Shown here: piece after piece, positions 19,869 to 29,493 of the stretch | Layout of the letters: the number at the start of each line of letters is the position of its first letter | How positions within the stretch are numbered: position 1 is the stretch's first letter | Assembly: GCA_902790675.1 (NCBI GenBank) | Contig: CADASU010000004.1 | Span: forward strand, 62,001-126,000 | Reading direction: 5' to 3' | Length of the DNA: 64,000 bases | Source of the DNA: Oscillospiraceae bacterium | Lineage (GTDB): Bacteria > Bacillota > Clostridia > Oscillospirales > Ruminococcaceae | Translations under genes and position numbers: made by a program | Notes under the pieces: generated by a model | Databases searched by the model: none | What the model saw: only the letters and a program-made list of their open reading frames with translations | Told to the model about the DNA's origin: nothing

Positions 19869-20408
19869 TTAATTTTTAAAAGGCGCGCCCATGAGCGATA
19901 GCAGCTCTTTAGACTCTTCATCATTTTTTGCTGTAGTAACAAAACAAATATCCATTCCTCGTGTACGATCTATTTTATCAAAATCTATTTCAGGGAAAAT
20001 GAGTTGTTCTTTAATACCCATATTATAATTTCCTCTTCCATCAAACGAATTGGGATTTATTCCTCTGAAGTCACGAACTCTTGGAAGAGCAACGTTAAAT
20101 AGACGATCTATAAATTCATACATTTTATCTGCACGCAGAGTCACCTTACAGCCAATTTTCATTCCCTCACGAACCTTAAAGTTCGCAACAGATTTTCTAG
20201 CCCTACATACGATAGGTTTTTGTCCTGTAATTTTAGCCAAATCACCCATTATAGCATCAATTACTTTAGAATTATCTTTAGCTTCTCCTGCTCCCACATT
20301 AATAACAATTTTTTCAAGCTTGGGGATCTCCATGACGCTTTTATATCCAAACTTTTTCATCAATTCAGGAGCAACTTCTTGCCTATATTTTTCTTTAAGT
20401 CTTGCCAT
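19869..20408 (-). CDS. rplE: 50S ribosomal protein L5
   Basis: 5S rRNA-binding protein of the central protuberance that contacts S13. The 179-residue sequence has [40 protein letters not shown] and the C-terminal [16 protein letters not shown]. The length and operon position between rplX and rpsN are normal. Confidence 0.98.
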   Translation of the reverse strand: MARLKEKYRQEVAPELMKKFGYKSVMEIPKLEKIVINVGAGEAKDNSKVIDAIMGDLAKITGQKPIVCRARKSVANFKVREGMKIGCKVTLRADKMYEFIDRLFNVALPRVRDFRGINPNSFDGRGNYNMGIKEQLIFPEIDFDKIDRTRGMDICFVTTAKNDEESKELLSLMGAPFKN

Positions 20409-20423
20409 GTTTATCCTCCTTTC

Positions 20424-20744
20424 TTAAAACAAATTGCCACAATGTTTACATTTACGTTTTTTCTTTCCGTCATCATCAAACCCATGAGCAAGGCGAGTAG
20501 CTTCGCTGCATTTCGGACAAACCAACATAACTTTAGATGCATACATTGGAGATTCAACATCAACAATGTTTCCAACTTCTCCCTGCCTTTTTGGTTTAAG
20601 ATGTTTTTTAGAAATATTAATGTTTTCGATGATAACTTTACCTTCTTTTAAAGACACAGCAACAACTTTGCCTGTTTTGCCCTTTTCTTTTCCGTTAATT
20701 ACCATTACTTCATCACCGGTCTTAACGTGCAACTTTCGTTTCAT
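20424..20744 (-). CDS. rplX: 50S ribosomal protein L24
   Basis: Assembly initiator of the large subunit. The 106-residue protein has the KOW motif VKTGDEVMVINGKEKGKTGK at the N-terminus. A C-terminal zinc-ribbon-like region carries Cys pairs CPKC and CKHC, common in Clostridia. It lies between rplN and rplE. Confidence 0.97.
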   Translation of the reverse strand: MKRKLHVKTGDEVMVINGKEKGKTGKVVAVSLKEGKVIIENINISKKHLKPKRQGEVGNIVDVESPMYASKVMLVCPKCSEATRLAHGFDDDGKKKRKCKHCGNLF

Positions 20745-20763
20745 AATTTAATTGCACCTCCCA

Positions 20764-21132
20764 TCACAGCACTTCGGGAGCAAGTGAAAGAATTTTCATA
20801 TAATCCTTATCTCTTAACTCTCTCGCTACTGGCCCAAAGATACGAGTTCCTCTTGGGTTTTTATCTTCTCTAATTATAACAGCAGCATTTTCATCAAAGC
20901 GTATGTAAGTTCCATCATCACGTCTTACACCCTTTGCTGAACGAACTATAACTGCTCTTACAACATCACCTTTTTTTACAACGCCACCTGGTGTTGCTTT
21001 TTTAACTGAAGCAACAACAACGTCGCCTATATTTGCATACCTCTTTCTCGAACCTCCGAGCACACGAATACACATTAGTGATTTGGCGCCCGTATTATCG
21101 GCTACTTTGAGGTAAGTTTGCATCTGTATCAC
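20764..21132 (-). CDS. rplN: 50S ribosomal protein L14
   Basis: Beta-barrel large-subunit protein contacting the 30S side. [20 protein letters not shown] and [18 protein letters not shown] are diagnostic. The length of 122 residues is standard. It is encoded between rpsQ and rplX. Confidence 0.98.
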   Translation of the reverse strand: MIQMQTYLKVADNTGAKSLMCIRVLGGSRKRYANIGDVVVASVKKATPGGVVKKGDVVRAVIVRSAKGVRRDDGTYIRFDENAAVIIREDKNPRGTRIFGPVARELRDKDYMKILSLAPEVL

Positions 21133-21178
21133 AATGCGTTCCTCCTTACGTTGTTACATCTTTAATTAAACAAAGCAA

Positions 21179-21445
21179 TTATTTTGCTTTTTCCAAGACG
21201 CTTACAATTCTCCATCTTTTGTCTTTAGATAAAGGACGAGTTTCCATAATTTGAACCTTATCTCCAATGGAACAGCTATTTGCTTCATCGTGTGCTTTTA
21301 ATTTTACAGTTCTTTTAACTATTTTTTTATAAAGTGGATGACGAACATTATCTATAACTGCAACAACAGCTGTTTTGTCCATCCTATCACTCACAACCCT
21401 ACCAACACGAGTTTTTCTAAGTTTTCTTTGCTCACTCACAGCCAT
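21179..21445 (-). CDS. rpsQ: 30S ribosomal protein S17
   Basis: OB-fold small-subunit assembly protein of 88 residues. [20 protein letters not shown] and [19 protein letters not shown] are the family signatures. It follows rpmC with a short gap and precedes rplN. Confidence 0.98.
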   Translation of the reverse strand: MAVSEQRKLRKTRVGRVVSDRMDKTAVVAVIDNVRHPLYKKIVKRTVKLKAHDEANSCSIGDKVQIMETRPLSKDKRWRIVSVLEKAK

Positions 21446-21460
21446 ACTCCTCCTTTCAAA

Positions 21461-21664
21461 TTAGTTAACATCTTTCTGCAATTCACGCTCACGAATAATT
21501 GTCATTATTCTAGCGATGTCTTTTTTAACTATTCTAATTCTCATAGGATTTTCGAGCTGATTCACAGCATTTTGAAAACGTAAATTAAAAAGCTCAGCTT
21601 TTAACTCTTTTAGCTTGTTTTTCAATTCATCAGTACTACTTTTTCTAAGTTCATTAGCTTTCAT
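21461..21664 (-). CDS. rpmC: 50S ribosomal protein L29
   Basis: Two-helix protein at the exit tunnel and docking site for trigger factor and SRP. The 67-residue sequence has the characteristic [20 protein letters not shown]. Its ATG overlaps the rplP stop by one base (TAATG), so translation is probably coupled. Confidence 0.97.
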   Translation of the reverse strand: MKANELRKSSTDELKNKLKELKAELFNLRFQNAVNQLENPMRIRIVKKDIARIMTIIRERELQKDVN

Positions 21665-22092
21665 TACTGCTCACCATCCGTTCCTTGATGCTTAGCCAAA
21701 AACTTGCATTTTATCGGCAATTTGTGCATAGCAAGCCTCATTGCTTCACGGGCCACTTCTTCAGAAACACCATTTATTTCAAACATAACTCTTCCAGGCT
21801 TAACAACAGCAACCCAAAATTCAGGCGCACCTTTACCTTTACCCATTCGAACTTCTGCTGGTTTTTTAGTAACAGGCTTATCTGGAAAAATTTTAATCCA
21901 AACCTGTCCACCACGTTTAATATAACGAGTCATAGCAACACGCGCTGCCTCAATCTGATTAGATGTAATCCAGCCTGGTTCTAAAGCTTGAAGTCCAAAA
22001 TCACCATATGTGATAGTATTACCTCTAGTAGCTTTACCTTTCATACGTCCGCGATGTACACGACGGAACTTTACACGCTTTGGCAATAACAT
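21664..22092 (-). CDS. rplP: 50S ribosomal protein L16
   Basis: Large-subunit protein near the A-site tRNA. The 142-residue protein begins [20 protein letters not shown] and has [20 protein letters not shown]. Its ATG overlaps the rpsC stop (TAATG), and its own stop overlaps the rpmC start, forming a coupled run of three genes. Confidence 0.98.
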   Translation of the reverse strand: MLLPKRVKFRRVHRGRMKGKATRGNTITYGDFGLQALEPGWITSNQIEAARVAMTRYIKRGGQVWIKIFPDKPVTKKPAEVRMGKGKGAPEFWVAVVKPGRVMFEINGVSEEVAREAMRLAMHKLPIKCKFLAKHQGTDGEQ

Positions 22093-22820
22093 TATTTCTT
22101 GCCCCCTTCCTTTTTAGGAGCGTTATTACGACGATCATTTTTACGACGACGCGGAGTTTCTTTTCTATCAAGTTGATTTCCCATAAGTTGATTTCCCAAA
22201 ACTTCGCCTTTATATATCCAAACTTTCACGCCCAGTTTACCATAAGTTGTATTTGCTTCAGCAAATCCATAGTCTATATCTGCACGAAGAGTTTGTAGAG
22301 GAATTGTTCCCTCATGATAGCTTTCACTTCTAGCAATTTCAGCTCCACCAAGACGCCCTGCAACTCTAACCTTAATTCCTTTTGCTCCAAGCTTCATAGT
22401 TCGCCCAATAGACTGTTTCATTGCTCTTCTGAAAGAAACCCTGCGTTCCAATTGAGATGCAATATTTTCAGCAACAAGCTGCGCATTTTTATCAGGACTT
22501 CTAACTTCAACAATGTTTATATAAACATTTCCCTTAACCATCTTCTCAACTTCGGCTTTAAGTTTCTCTATTTCTGCTCCACCTTTTCCTATAACTATAC
22601 CAGGCTTTGCACAGTGAATATGAAACTTAGTTTTTGTAGCGTTACGTTCAATTTCCACTTTGGAAATTCCAGCTGCATATAATCTGTTTTTAAGAAATTT
22701 ACGAATTTTATAATCTTCAACAATCATATTTCCAAAATTTTTCTTACCAGTAAACCAGCGGGAGTCCCAGTTTTTTATAACGCCAACTCTCAAACCGTGT
22801 GGGTTAACTTTCTGACCCAT
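22092..22820 (-). CDS. rpsC: 30S ribosomal protein S3
   Basis: Forms part of the mRNA entry tunnel with S4 and S5. The sequence begins [18 protein letters not shown] and has the KH domain [15 protein letters not shown]. The frame extends back to 22847, but ATG 22820 has AAGGAGGGG upstream and gives the conserved start, avoiding overlap with rplV. It has 242 residues with a basic, poorly conserved C-terminus. Confidence 0.98.
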   Translation of the reverse strand: MGQKVNPHGLRVGVIKNWDSRWFTGKKNFGNMIVEDYKIRKFLKNRLYAAGISKVEIERNATKTKFHIHCAKPGIVIGKGGAEIEKLKAEVEKMVKGNVYINIVEVRSPDKNAQLVAENIASQLERRVSFRRAMKQSIGRTMKLGAKGIKVRVAGRLGGAEIARSESYHEGTIPLQTLRADIDYGFAEANTTYGKLGVKVWIYKGEVLGNQLMGNQLDRKETPRRRKNDRRNNAPKKEGGKK

Positions 22821-22821
22821 A

Positions 22822-23178
22822 TTACGATTCCCCTCCTTTTGGTTCATTCATCTCTTTAACCTTCAAAGTAACATGAGATGTTCTTTTTAATATTCGATAC
22901 GACCTTCCTTTAGAAACAGGACGTATCCTTTTTAATGTTGGTCCCGGTGTTGCATAACAGGCCGAGACATATAAATTACTAGAATCCATATTAAAATTAT
23001 TTTCAGCATTTGCCACAGCGGATTTAAGTAATTTTGATAAATCTTCACAAGCAGCTTTAGGAGTATACTTTAAAATAGCCATAGCTTCCTCAGTGCTTTT
23101 CCCGCGAATTAAGTCAAGAACGATCTTAACTTTGCGAGGTGAAATTCTAATAAATTTCAATTTGGCTGTTGCTTCCAT
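22822..23178 (-). CDS. rplV: 50S ribosomal protein L22
   Basis: Lines the nascent peptide tunnel with L4. The 118-residue protein has [20 protein letters not shown] and the beta-hairpin end [20 protein letters not shown]. It lies between rpsS and rpsC. The tip of the hairpin looks ordinary, with no sign of macrolide-type insertions. Confidence 0.98.
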   Translation of the reverse strand: MEATAKLKFIRISPRKVKIVLDLIRGKSTEEAMAILKYTPKAACEDLSKLLKSAVANAENNFNMDSSNLYVSACYATPGPTLKRIRPVSKGRSYRILKRTSHVTLKVKEMNEPKGGES

Positions 23179-23201
23179 ATCTCAATTAACCTCCTCTCGA
23201 C

Positions 23202-23474
23202 CTATCTTGATGTTTTAGCCCCAGCGTGTCCTTTATATGTTCGCGTAGGAGCAAACTCACCTAATTTATGTCCAACCATATCTTCGGTGACATATACTGG
23301 AATATGTTTACGACCATCATGAACAGCAAAAGTATGTCCAACAAAATCAGGAAATATAGTAGATGAGCGAGACCAAGTTTTCAAAACCTTTTTTTCTCCA
23401 TTTTTATTCATTTCTTGAACTCTTTTTAATAACACCGGCTGAACGTAAGGGCCTTTTTTTATAGATCTTCCCAT
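23202..23474 (-). CDS. rpsS: 30S ribosomal protein S19
   Basis: Head protein that forms a complex with S13. The 90-residue protein begins [20 protein letters not shown] and has [20 protein letters not shown] and [15 protein letters not shown]. The length and context between rplB and rplV are standard. Confidence 0.98.
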   Translation of the reverse strand: MGRSIKKGPYVQPVLLKRVQEMNKNGEKKVLKTWSRSSTIFPDFVGHTFAVHDGRKHIPVYVTEDMVGHKLGEFAPTRTYKGHAGAKTSR

Positions 23475-23498
23475 ATATAATGTGCCTCCTTTCCGGTT

Positions 23499-24332
23499 CT
23501 ACTTAGCATTTCTGCGTTTAACAATAAATTTATCAGAACGATTATGTTTCTTTCTTGTTTTATAACCCAATGCTGGTTTACCCCAAGGAGTAACAGGCCC
23601 AGGCCTTCCAACTGGCGATTTACCTTCACCACCACCATGAGGGTGATCGTTAGGGTTCATAACAGATCCACGAACAGTTGGCCTGAAGCCTTTGTGTCTA
23701 GTTTTTCCTGCTTTTCCAACTTTAACATTTTCATGATCTAAATTTCCAATCTGACCAATTGTTGCAAAACAAATAACAGGCACTTTTCTAAGTTCTCCAG
23801 ATGGAAGACGCACAAGAGCATATTTTCCTTCTTTAGCCATAAGCTGAGCAGTGTTTCCTGCAGCCCTAACTAAAACAGCTCCCTTCCCAGGATAAAGTTC
23901 TATATTATGAATAAATGTACCAACAGGTATGTTTTCCATTGCTAATGCATTGCCCGGCTTAATATCGGCACCCGCTCCACTTCTAACAACATCGCCAACT
24001 TTCAAACCGTCTGGAGCAATTATATATCTTTTTTCTCCATCTTCATATTTAACTAACGCAATGTTAGCAGACCTGTTAGGATCATATTCTAATGTTTGAA
24101 CAACAGCATCCATTCCTGTTTTATTGCGTTTAAAATCGATTACACGATATTTTTTTCTGTTTCCGCCACCTCTATGACGAACCGTTATTCTACCCATATT
24201 ATTACGTCCAGAATGCTTCTTCAGCGGCTTAAGCAAGCTTTTTTCTGGCTTAACCTTAGACAAGTTCGAATAATCTGTAACTGTCATATTACGTCTAGAC
24301 GCAGTAGTAGGTTTATAGCTTTTAATAGCCAT
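23499..24332 (-). CDS. rplB: 50S ribosomal protein L2
   Basis: Essential for subunit association and peptidyl transfer. The 277-residue protein has [20 protein letters not shown] and the catalytic-centre segment [19 protein letters not shown] 116-bp gap separates it from rplW, larger than its neighbours and containing inverted repeats (see findings). Confidence 0.98.
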   Translation of the reverse strand: MAIKSYKPTTASRRNMTVTDYSNLSKVKPEKSLLKPLKKHSGRNNMGRITVRHRGGGNRKKYRVIDFKRNKTGMDAVVQTLEYDPNRSANIALVKYEDGEKRYIIAPDGLKVGDVVRSGAGADIKPGNALAMENIPVGTFIHNIELYPGKGAVLVRAAGNTAQLMAKEGKYALVRLPSGELRKVPVICFATIGQIGNLDHENVKVGKAGKTRHKGFRPTVRGSVMNPNDHPHGGGEGKSPVGRPGPVTPWGKPALGYKTRKKHNRSDKFIVKRRNAK

Positions 24333-24448
24333 GATTATCTCTCCTTTTTGAATGGTTGAAATCTCTCAACTAACGAGATTCACACATCCGATTTGGTTTA
24401 GCGACAAGTAATATATACTCATCATTCAACACCTTTTTGACAATTCAT

Positions 24449-24745
24449 CTAAAACATATTGTCAAAAAACTCTATTGTTTTTGAATTATCAGAAAGCGTA
24501 ACAATAGCTTTCTTCCAGTCAGGACGATATCCTCCTGTAGCACCATGCCTCACATAACGACCTTTGCAATTCATGGTGTTAACTTTCTTTACTTCAACTC
24601 CAAATAACTCTTGAATAGCCTTCGCAATTTCTATTTTATTAGCGCTTTTTGCAACCTTAAAAGTATATTTACGTTGTTGCATACCTTCCATAGTACGCTC
24701 AGTAACAATAGGGCGCAAAATAATGTCTTGAGCAGACATATTCAT
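24449..24745 (-). CDS. rplW: 50S ribosomal protein L23
   Basis: Exit-tunnel protein that binds trigger factor and SRP. The 98-residue sequence has DIILRPIVTERTMEGMQQRK and VKKVNTMNCKGRYVRHG. The ATG at 24745 overlaps the rplD stop (TAATG) and has GGAGGTG eight bases upstream, so it is preferred to the second ATG two codons later. Confidence 0.97.
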   Translation of the reverse strand: MNMSAQDIILRPIVTERTMEGMQQRKYTFKVAKSANKIEIAKAIQELFGVEVKKVNTMNCKGRYVRHGATGGYRPDWKKAIVTLSDNSKTIEFFDNMF

Positions 24746-25368
24746 TATTCGTACACCTCCTCTATTTTATTCAGTGCACCAAGATCTAAAATAAGCTTAT
24801 CATGATTCAATATATCATATACATTTAGTTCACCAACATAAGCTGTTTTAACTCCTTTTATATTAGAAGCACTTTTAACAACTTTTTTATCTATTTCTGA
24901 CAAAACCACTAAAGCTTTCTTATCAGCGCCTAACGCATCTAACATTTTAATAAAATCTTTAGTTTTATAATCACTCATAGTGATATTGTCAACTAAAACA
25001 AGTTCAGATTCAGCTAGTTTAGCGGACAGAGCAGATTTCATAGCAACTCTTTTAACTTTTTTGTTAAGAGAGAAGCGATAACTTCTAGGCTTAGGGCCTA
25101 AAGCAACTCCTCCATGAACCCACTGCGGAGAACGAATAGATCCTTGCCTTGCATGACCTGTTCCTTTTTGTCTCCAAGGTTTTCTTCCGCCTCCTCTAAC
25201 TTCCGACCGAGTTAAAGTAGACTGCGTTCCTTGTCTACAGTTTGCAAGATGATTAACAACAGCCATATGTAAAACGGCCATATTAGGTTCAACTGCAAAA
25301 ATAGAATTTAAAAGAACTCTTTCAGAAACCTTCTTTCCTTCCATATTTAAAACTGCAACGGTTGACAT
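24745..25368 (-). CDS. rplD: 50S ribosomal protein L4
   Basis: Tunnel-lining protein and, in E. coli, the autogenous regulator of the S10 operon. The 207-residue protein has the tunnel-loop segment RSEVRGGGRKPWRQKGTGHA and PRSYRFSLNKKVKRVA. It lies between rplC and rplW. Regulation by L4 through the long rpsJ leader is possible but not shown. Confidence 0.98.
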   Translation of the reverse strand: MSTVAVLNMEGKKVSERVLLNSIFAVEPNMAVLHMAVVNHLANCRQGTQSTLTRSEVRGGGRKPWRQKGTGHARQGSIRSPQWVHGGVALGPKPRSYRFSLNKKVKRVAMKSALSAKLAESELVLVDNITMSDYKTKDFIKMLDALGADKKALVVLSEIDKKVVKSASNIKGVKTAYVGELNVYDILNHDKLILDLGALNKIEEVYE

Positions 25369-25385
25369 CTATGTTTCCTCCTTTC

Positions 25386-26021
25386 CTAAGCTTTTTTTAT
25401 ACTGCTTGTAACAATAACTACTCCGCCTTTAGGGCCAGGAATAGCTCCTTTAATAGCAATCAAATTATTTTCAACATCAATTTTAGCGATTACAAGATTC
25501 TGTATTGTAACTCTCTCAGCACCCATATGCCCAGGCATTTTCTTGCCCTTTGGAATACGAGATGGATCTGAAGCACCCGCCATAGAACCTGCATGTCTAG
25601 CAACAGGACCAGTACCATGACTTGCTTTAAGAGTATGATTGCCATAGCGTTTTATAGTTCCAGCAAAACCTTTTCCTTTGCTAGTTCCACAAACATCTAT
25701 AAAATCTCCAACCTCAAAGACATCAGCTTTGATGATATCACCCAAATTATATGCTGAGCAATCGTCAAAACGAAACTCTCTTAAAGTACGTTTTGGAGCA
25801 GCGTCAGCCTTCTTAAAATGCCCACTTTGAGGTTTGTTAACCTTTTTAGGTTTCAAATCTTCAAAACCTATTTGAACAGCCTCATATCCGTCATTATCCA
25901 AAGTTTTTTTCTGAACAACAACACATGGACCAGCTTCAATTACTGTTACCGGAATAACTTTTCCATTTTCATCAAAGATTTGGGTCATACCGATTTTTTT
26001 TCCAATAATTCCCTTTTTCAT
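25386..26021 (-). CDS. rplC: 50S ribosomal protein L3
   Basis: Assembly initiator of the large subunit that reaches the peptidyl transferase centre. The 211-residue protein has [20 protein letters not shown] and the extended-loop region [20 protein letters not shown]. The frame opens at 26039, but ATG 26021 has AGGAGGA six bases upstream and matches the family N-terminus. Confidence 0.98.
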   Translation of the reverse strand: MKKGIIGKKIGMTQIFDENGKVIPVTVIEAGPCVVVQKKTLDNDGYEAVQIGFEDLKPKKVNKPQSGHFKKADAAPKRTLREFRFDDCSAYNLGDIIKADVFEVGDFIDVCGTSKGKGFAGTIKRYGNHTLKASHGTGPVARHAGSMAGASDPSRIPKGKKMPGHMGAERVTIQNLVIAKIDVENNLIAIKGAIPGPKGGVVIVTSSIKKA

Positions 26022-26055
26022 ATTCTTCCTCCTGTTCAACGGCCGAAAATCAGCC

Positions 26056-26127
26056 CGGTTATTGGTTAAGAATTTCTTCCTAACTTGACCTGTCGGTTAT
26101 TGGTTGATAATAAAATCAACTTGACCT
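26056..26127 (-). repeat. Tandem hairpin repeat between rpsJ and rplC
   Basis: Two copies (26056-26091 and 26094-26127) share 12-nt and 10-nt arms, CGGTTATTGGTT and AACTTGACCT on the plus strand. The middle differs yet both can fold. In the transcript, copy one gives GTTAGGAA-GAAA-TTCTTAAC with a GNRA loop, and copy two gives GTTGAT-TTTATT-ATCAAC. The element lies wholly between two cistrons of the ribosomal operon. Function unknown. Confidence 0.75.
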
Positions 26128-26155
26128 TGAAAATAAAGAAACCGAAAAACAAACG

Positions 26156-26467
26156 TTATAGTTTTATTTCAATTTCAACACCGGCAGGAAGGTCTAAACT
26201 CTGCAAAGCCTCAACAGTTTTGTTGGAAGGGCGCAGAATATCGATTAAGCGTTTGTGAGTTCGCATCTCAAACTGCTCACGGCTGTCCTTATATTTATGA
26301 ACAGCTCTCAAAATTGTTACAACTTCCTTTTTAGTTGGAAGAGGTATAGGACCTGAAACCTGAGCTCCTGTTCTCTTAGCAGTTTCCACTATCTTTTTAC
26401 AAGATGCGTCAACTATGCTGTGATCATAACTCTTTAGTCTAATCCTAATTTTGTCTTTGACTGCCAA
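26156..26467 (-). CDS. rpsJ: 30S ribosomal protein S10
   Basis: First gene of the ribosomal operon; also the NusE antitermination factor in other bacteria. The 103-residue protein has [36 protein letters not shown] and [21 protein letters not shown] ribosome site precedes the ATG. No tufA or fusA lies upstream, so the str genes are elsewhere. Confidence 0.98.
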   Translation of the reverse strand: MAVKDKIRIRLKSYDHSIVDASCKKIVETAKRTGAQVSGPIPLPTKKEVVTILRAVHKYKDSREQFEMRTHKRLIDILRPSNKTVEALQSLDLPAGVEIEIKL

Positions 26468-26755
26468 TTTGCTCGCCTCCTTAATAAAAGTCGTTTAGAG
26501 TCGGCACATATTCATTGACACGTCGCCGGGTGTATCTATCACTAGACGATAAAAAACCTGAAAAAAACACAGTTTCTTTCAGCAAATCAAATAAGTGAAC
26601 AGCTTGTATAGAAAGACCCATACAGTTCTGCAAAAACACACCCAAACTTCTATCAAATTTGCCGCCCGGTTTAAAAATCGGACATACTCCACGAAAGTTC
26701 CCTGTTTAAAATAACAGCCATCTCTCGCTTCAACGCATATCTTGTATAACAATAC
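26468..26755 (-). promoter_or_regulatory. Long 5' leader of the ribosomal protein operon
   Basis: About 290 nt between the predicted transcription start and rpsJ contain no credible gene. In the transcript sense several short hairpins can form, for example around 26598-26632 (GAAC...GTTC enclosing GTAT...ATAC) and CTGTTATTTTAAACAG near 26701-26717. A leader this long suggests regulation of the operon, but no known leader family was recognised. Confidence 0.5.
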
Positions 26756-26761
26756 TCATTT

Positions 26762-26789
26762 ATTATATCACATATATCAAATATTTCAA
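26762..26789 (-). promoter_or_regulatory. Promoter of the S10-spc-alpha operon
   Basis: On the minus strand TTGAAA (26789-26784) lies 16 bp from TATAAT (26767-26762), with TGTGA directly before the -10 as an extended element. It is the only good promoter in the 485-bp gap between the ABC transporter gene and rpsJ. Confidence 0.75.
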
Positions 26790-26883
26790 CACATATTTAT
26801 CTTGTGAAAATGTAAATTTTTTATTAATTAGTTGTTTTTTTTAATAATTAATTTCTATAATAATTTTGCTAAAAAATTCAATG

Positions 26884-26930
26884 CATAAAAAATCACATCT
26901 ATTACCTATAACCAATAAGTAATAGATGCG
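26884..26930 (-). terminator. Terminator after the fused ABC transporter gene
   Basis: A perfect 10-bp stem (CATCTATTAC, 26896-26905, with 26919-26928) and a 13-nt loop are followed on the minus strand by TGATTTTTTATG. It separates the transporter from the ribosomal operon promoter. Confidence 0.85.
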
Positions 26931-26952
26931 AACTAACATATTAATATATATT

Positions 26953-29253
26953 TTATTCTGTTCTTAGGGCATCAACTGGTTTTTTCCTAGCCGACATTTT
27001 CGCAGGAATAAATCCAGCAATTAAAGTTATAACAATGCTAAGTCCTACTAAAAATAGTGCATGTATTGGAGCCAAAACAGCAATAGTATCTACTTGTTTA
27101 ATTTGACTATGCACAATCTCATTAACTGCTATAGATATCAAGTATGTTAAACCTACTCCAAGAGTTCCAGCAATAAACCCAATAATTATATTTTCAGCAT
27201 TAAACAATCTCGAAACATCTTTCTTTCTAGCTCCAATACTTCTCAAAATACCAATTTCCTTGGTTCTCTCTAAGACTGAAACATAAGTTAAAATTGCAAT
27301 CATTATTGATGAAACAATCAGCGATATGGCAGCCAAAGCTATCAGAACAACCGAAGCCATATTAACAGCCATTTCCAAAGCGCTAATAATAGATTTAGAG
27401 TAATCCTCGTATATTATCTTGTCCTTATCAGACTTACCTTCATTATATTTATCCAAATATTCTTTAATTTGTTTGGATCCCTCAACATTAGATGGAACTA
27501 TTGTTAATTCTTCAGGAATATCATTTCCACCAAGAGCTGATATCATACTTTTCTTTTCAGCCTCATCGCTAAATTTCTGACCAGTAGTCACATTAAAATC
27601 ACTATTTTTTTGAGCTGCAACTATCTGCGAATTTAATGATTTATTTACAATATGTTCTTCTAACTTACTAGTATACCCAATTCCTGCTGATGGAACTTTT
27701 CCATTATCCCCTGATTCTTTAGAAGGCCTAACAACACCAACCACCTTGAGTTCTAATGATTTATTTGTATCATCATATATTTTAGAAGCTTCAGAATTAA
27801 TTGGCCTAAAAATATTTCCTTCTTTTACAAAATAATTGTCATTATCTACTAATTTTGCCAAAGTTTTTCCAACTAAGCTTTCCGCATTTTTAACATCATC
27901 TTCCTTCAAATTCCAACTATCCATCCAATATTTGGAAACCTGATTCTGGCTATCTACAATAATAACAATCTCATTTTTTTCCACAGGCATTCTGCTAGTG
28001 CTACCAACTAACTCATATTGTTTTTCAAAATCTTCTTTCTTTGATGGCATCTCATGACTATAAACACCTTGAATGTCTACAATTTTACTTCCTCTTTTTG
28101 CCAACAAATTCATATTAAGATTTCTAGAATCACTTATACTAAGAATACTATCTTTTAATTCAACTTTCATCTTATTAATATAATCCATATATTCTTTTGT
28201 TATAATATTTTGGTGTGAACTAGGCGTCTTCCGATTAGTAGGATCATTAACAATAATGTTACTATTATCCGGATATTGTGGATTTGTATTTTCTACGAAG
28301 CCCCCACTATTATTAACTACTTTTGATATATGTATTGGGGAGTCAGATAGCATATCGCTTACTTTTCCATTAATCAAAATTTTAGAGCCATTCGAGATAG
28401 CAAGAACTAAAGCTATACCAATAATTCCAATACTACCGGCAATAGACGTCAAAATTGTTCTCCATTTTTTGGTCATCAAATTGCTAAAAGAAAGCCCAAT
28501 AGCATTAAAAATAGACATAGAAGTTTTCTTAAATTTAGTAAATTTGCTATCTTGTAAATTTCCATCACTTTCTTCTAAATGAGTATCTACCTCAATATCA
28601 CCATCTAACATTTTTATAATTCTCGATGAATATTCTTGAGCAAGATCGGCATTATGAGTAACCATTATAATCAGTTTTCTCTTAGATATTTCTTTCAATA
28701 TATCCATAATTTGAACGCTAGTATGACTATCCAAAGCTCCCGTAGGTTCATCTGCCAATATAACTTCCGGGTCATTAACCAAAGCACGAGCAATAGCAAC
28801 ACGCTGCATCTGCCCACCAGACAATTGAGTTGGCTTTTTGTTCATATGATCTTTAAGCCCAACATCAATTAAAGCCTGCGTTGCTCTTTTTTTCCTCTCA
28901 GCTTTAGAAATGCCAGATAAAGTTAAAGCTACTTCAACATTTTGCAAAATAGTTTGATGACTTATTAAATTATAGTTCTGAAAAACAAAACCAATAAAAT
29001 TATTACGATATGCATCCCAATCTGAATTTCTAAATGATTTTGTAGATTTGCCTTTAATAATCAAGTCTCCGGAATCATATGCATCCAAACCACCAATAAC
29101 ATTCAAAAGAGTAGTTTTTCCACATCCAGATGGACCTAAAATAGAAACAAACCCTTTATTTCCAAATTTAACAGACATATCTTTAAGTGCAACCACATTT
29201 TCACCACTGTGATATATCTTTTTTATATTTTTTAATTCTAACAATTGTACCAC
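26953..29253 (-). CDS. ABC transporter with fused ATPase and FtsX/MacB-type permease
   Basis: A 766-residue single-chain half-transporter. Residues 1-235 form a MacB/LolD-type ATPase with Walker A GPSGCGKT (40-47), LSGGQ and [15 protein letters not shown] first membrane helix follows near residue 265, then a large extracytoplasmic domain of about 330 residues. Three C-terminal helices belong to an FtsX-type permease ([19 protein letters not shown]). Such proteins in Gram-positives act in lipid, peptide or antimicrobial handling or as mechanotransmitters; the substrate is unknown. It is transcribed alone, with a terminator downstream and a promoter-like site upstream. Confidence 0.85.
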   Translation of the reverse strand: MVQLLELKNIKKIYHSGENVVALKDMSVKFGNKGFVSILGPSGCGKTTLLNVIGGLDAYDSGDLIIKGKSTKSFRNSDWDAYRNNFIGFVFQNYNLISHQTILQNVEVALTLSGISKAERKKRATQALIDVGLKDHMNKKPTQLSGGQMQRVAIARALVNDPEVILADEPTGALDSHTSVQIMDILKEISKRKLIIMVTHNADLAQEYSSRIIKMLDGDIEVDTHLEESDGNLQDSKFTKFKKTSMSIFNAIGLSFSNLMTKKWRTILTSIAGSIGIIGIALVLAISNGSKILINGKVSDMLSDSPIHISKVVNNSGGFVENTNPQYPDNSNIIVNDPTNRKTPSSHQNIITKEYMDYINKMKVELKDSILSISDSRNLNMNLLAKRGSKIVDIQGVYSHEMPSKKEDFEKQYELVGSTSRMPVEKNEIVIIVDSQNQVSKYWMDSWNLKEDDVKNAESLVGKTLAKLVDNDNYFVKEGNIFRPINSEASKIYDDTNKSLELKVVGVVRPSKESGDNGKVPSAGIGYTSKLEEHIVNKSLNSQIVAAQKNSDFNVTTGQKFSDEAEKKSMISALGGNDIPEELTIVPSNVEGSKQIKEYLDKYNEGKSDKDKIIYEDYSKSIISALEMAVNMASVVLIALAAISLIVSSIMIAILTYVSVLERTKEIGILRSIGARKKDVSRLFNAENIIIGFIAGTLGVGLTYLISIAVNEIVHSQIKQVDTIAVLAPIHALFLVGLSIVITLIAGFIPAKMSARKKPVDALRTE

Positions 29254-29301
29254 TTCCTAACATTAAATTAAATTATTCTTTCCAAACCATCATATATCTA
29301 C

Positions 29302-29329
29302 ATTATAGCACAAAAAAAACATTTGTACA
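29302..29329 (-). promoter_or_regulatory. Possible promoter of the ABC transporter gene
   Basis: On the minus strand GCTATAAT (-10 at 29307-29302) is preceded 16 bp upstream by TGTACA, a weak -35. The rest of the 240-bp gap (29254-29493) is AT-rich and shows no gene. Confidence 0.4.
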
Positions 29330-29493
29330 CAAATTGTGAATTATTATGTTTTTTTGTAAAAATTAATAATTATATTAAACATATGATTCCCTCCAGACCA
29401 CTTTTTCTTTAATTTAATTTTAGCAAAAAACATTAATTAATTCTATATAATCATCTTACAAATTACGCTTAATTATTACATTTTTGTAAGTAT

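Noticed and set aside
26056..26127. CRISPR-like repeat between rpsJ and rplC
   Set aside because: Only two copies with no spacer between them and internal pairing; it looks like an RNA structural repeat, not a CRISPR array.
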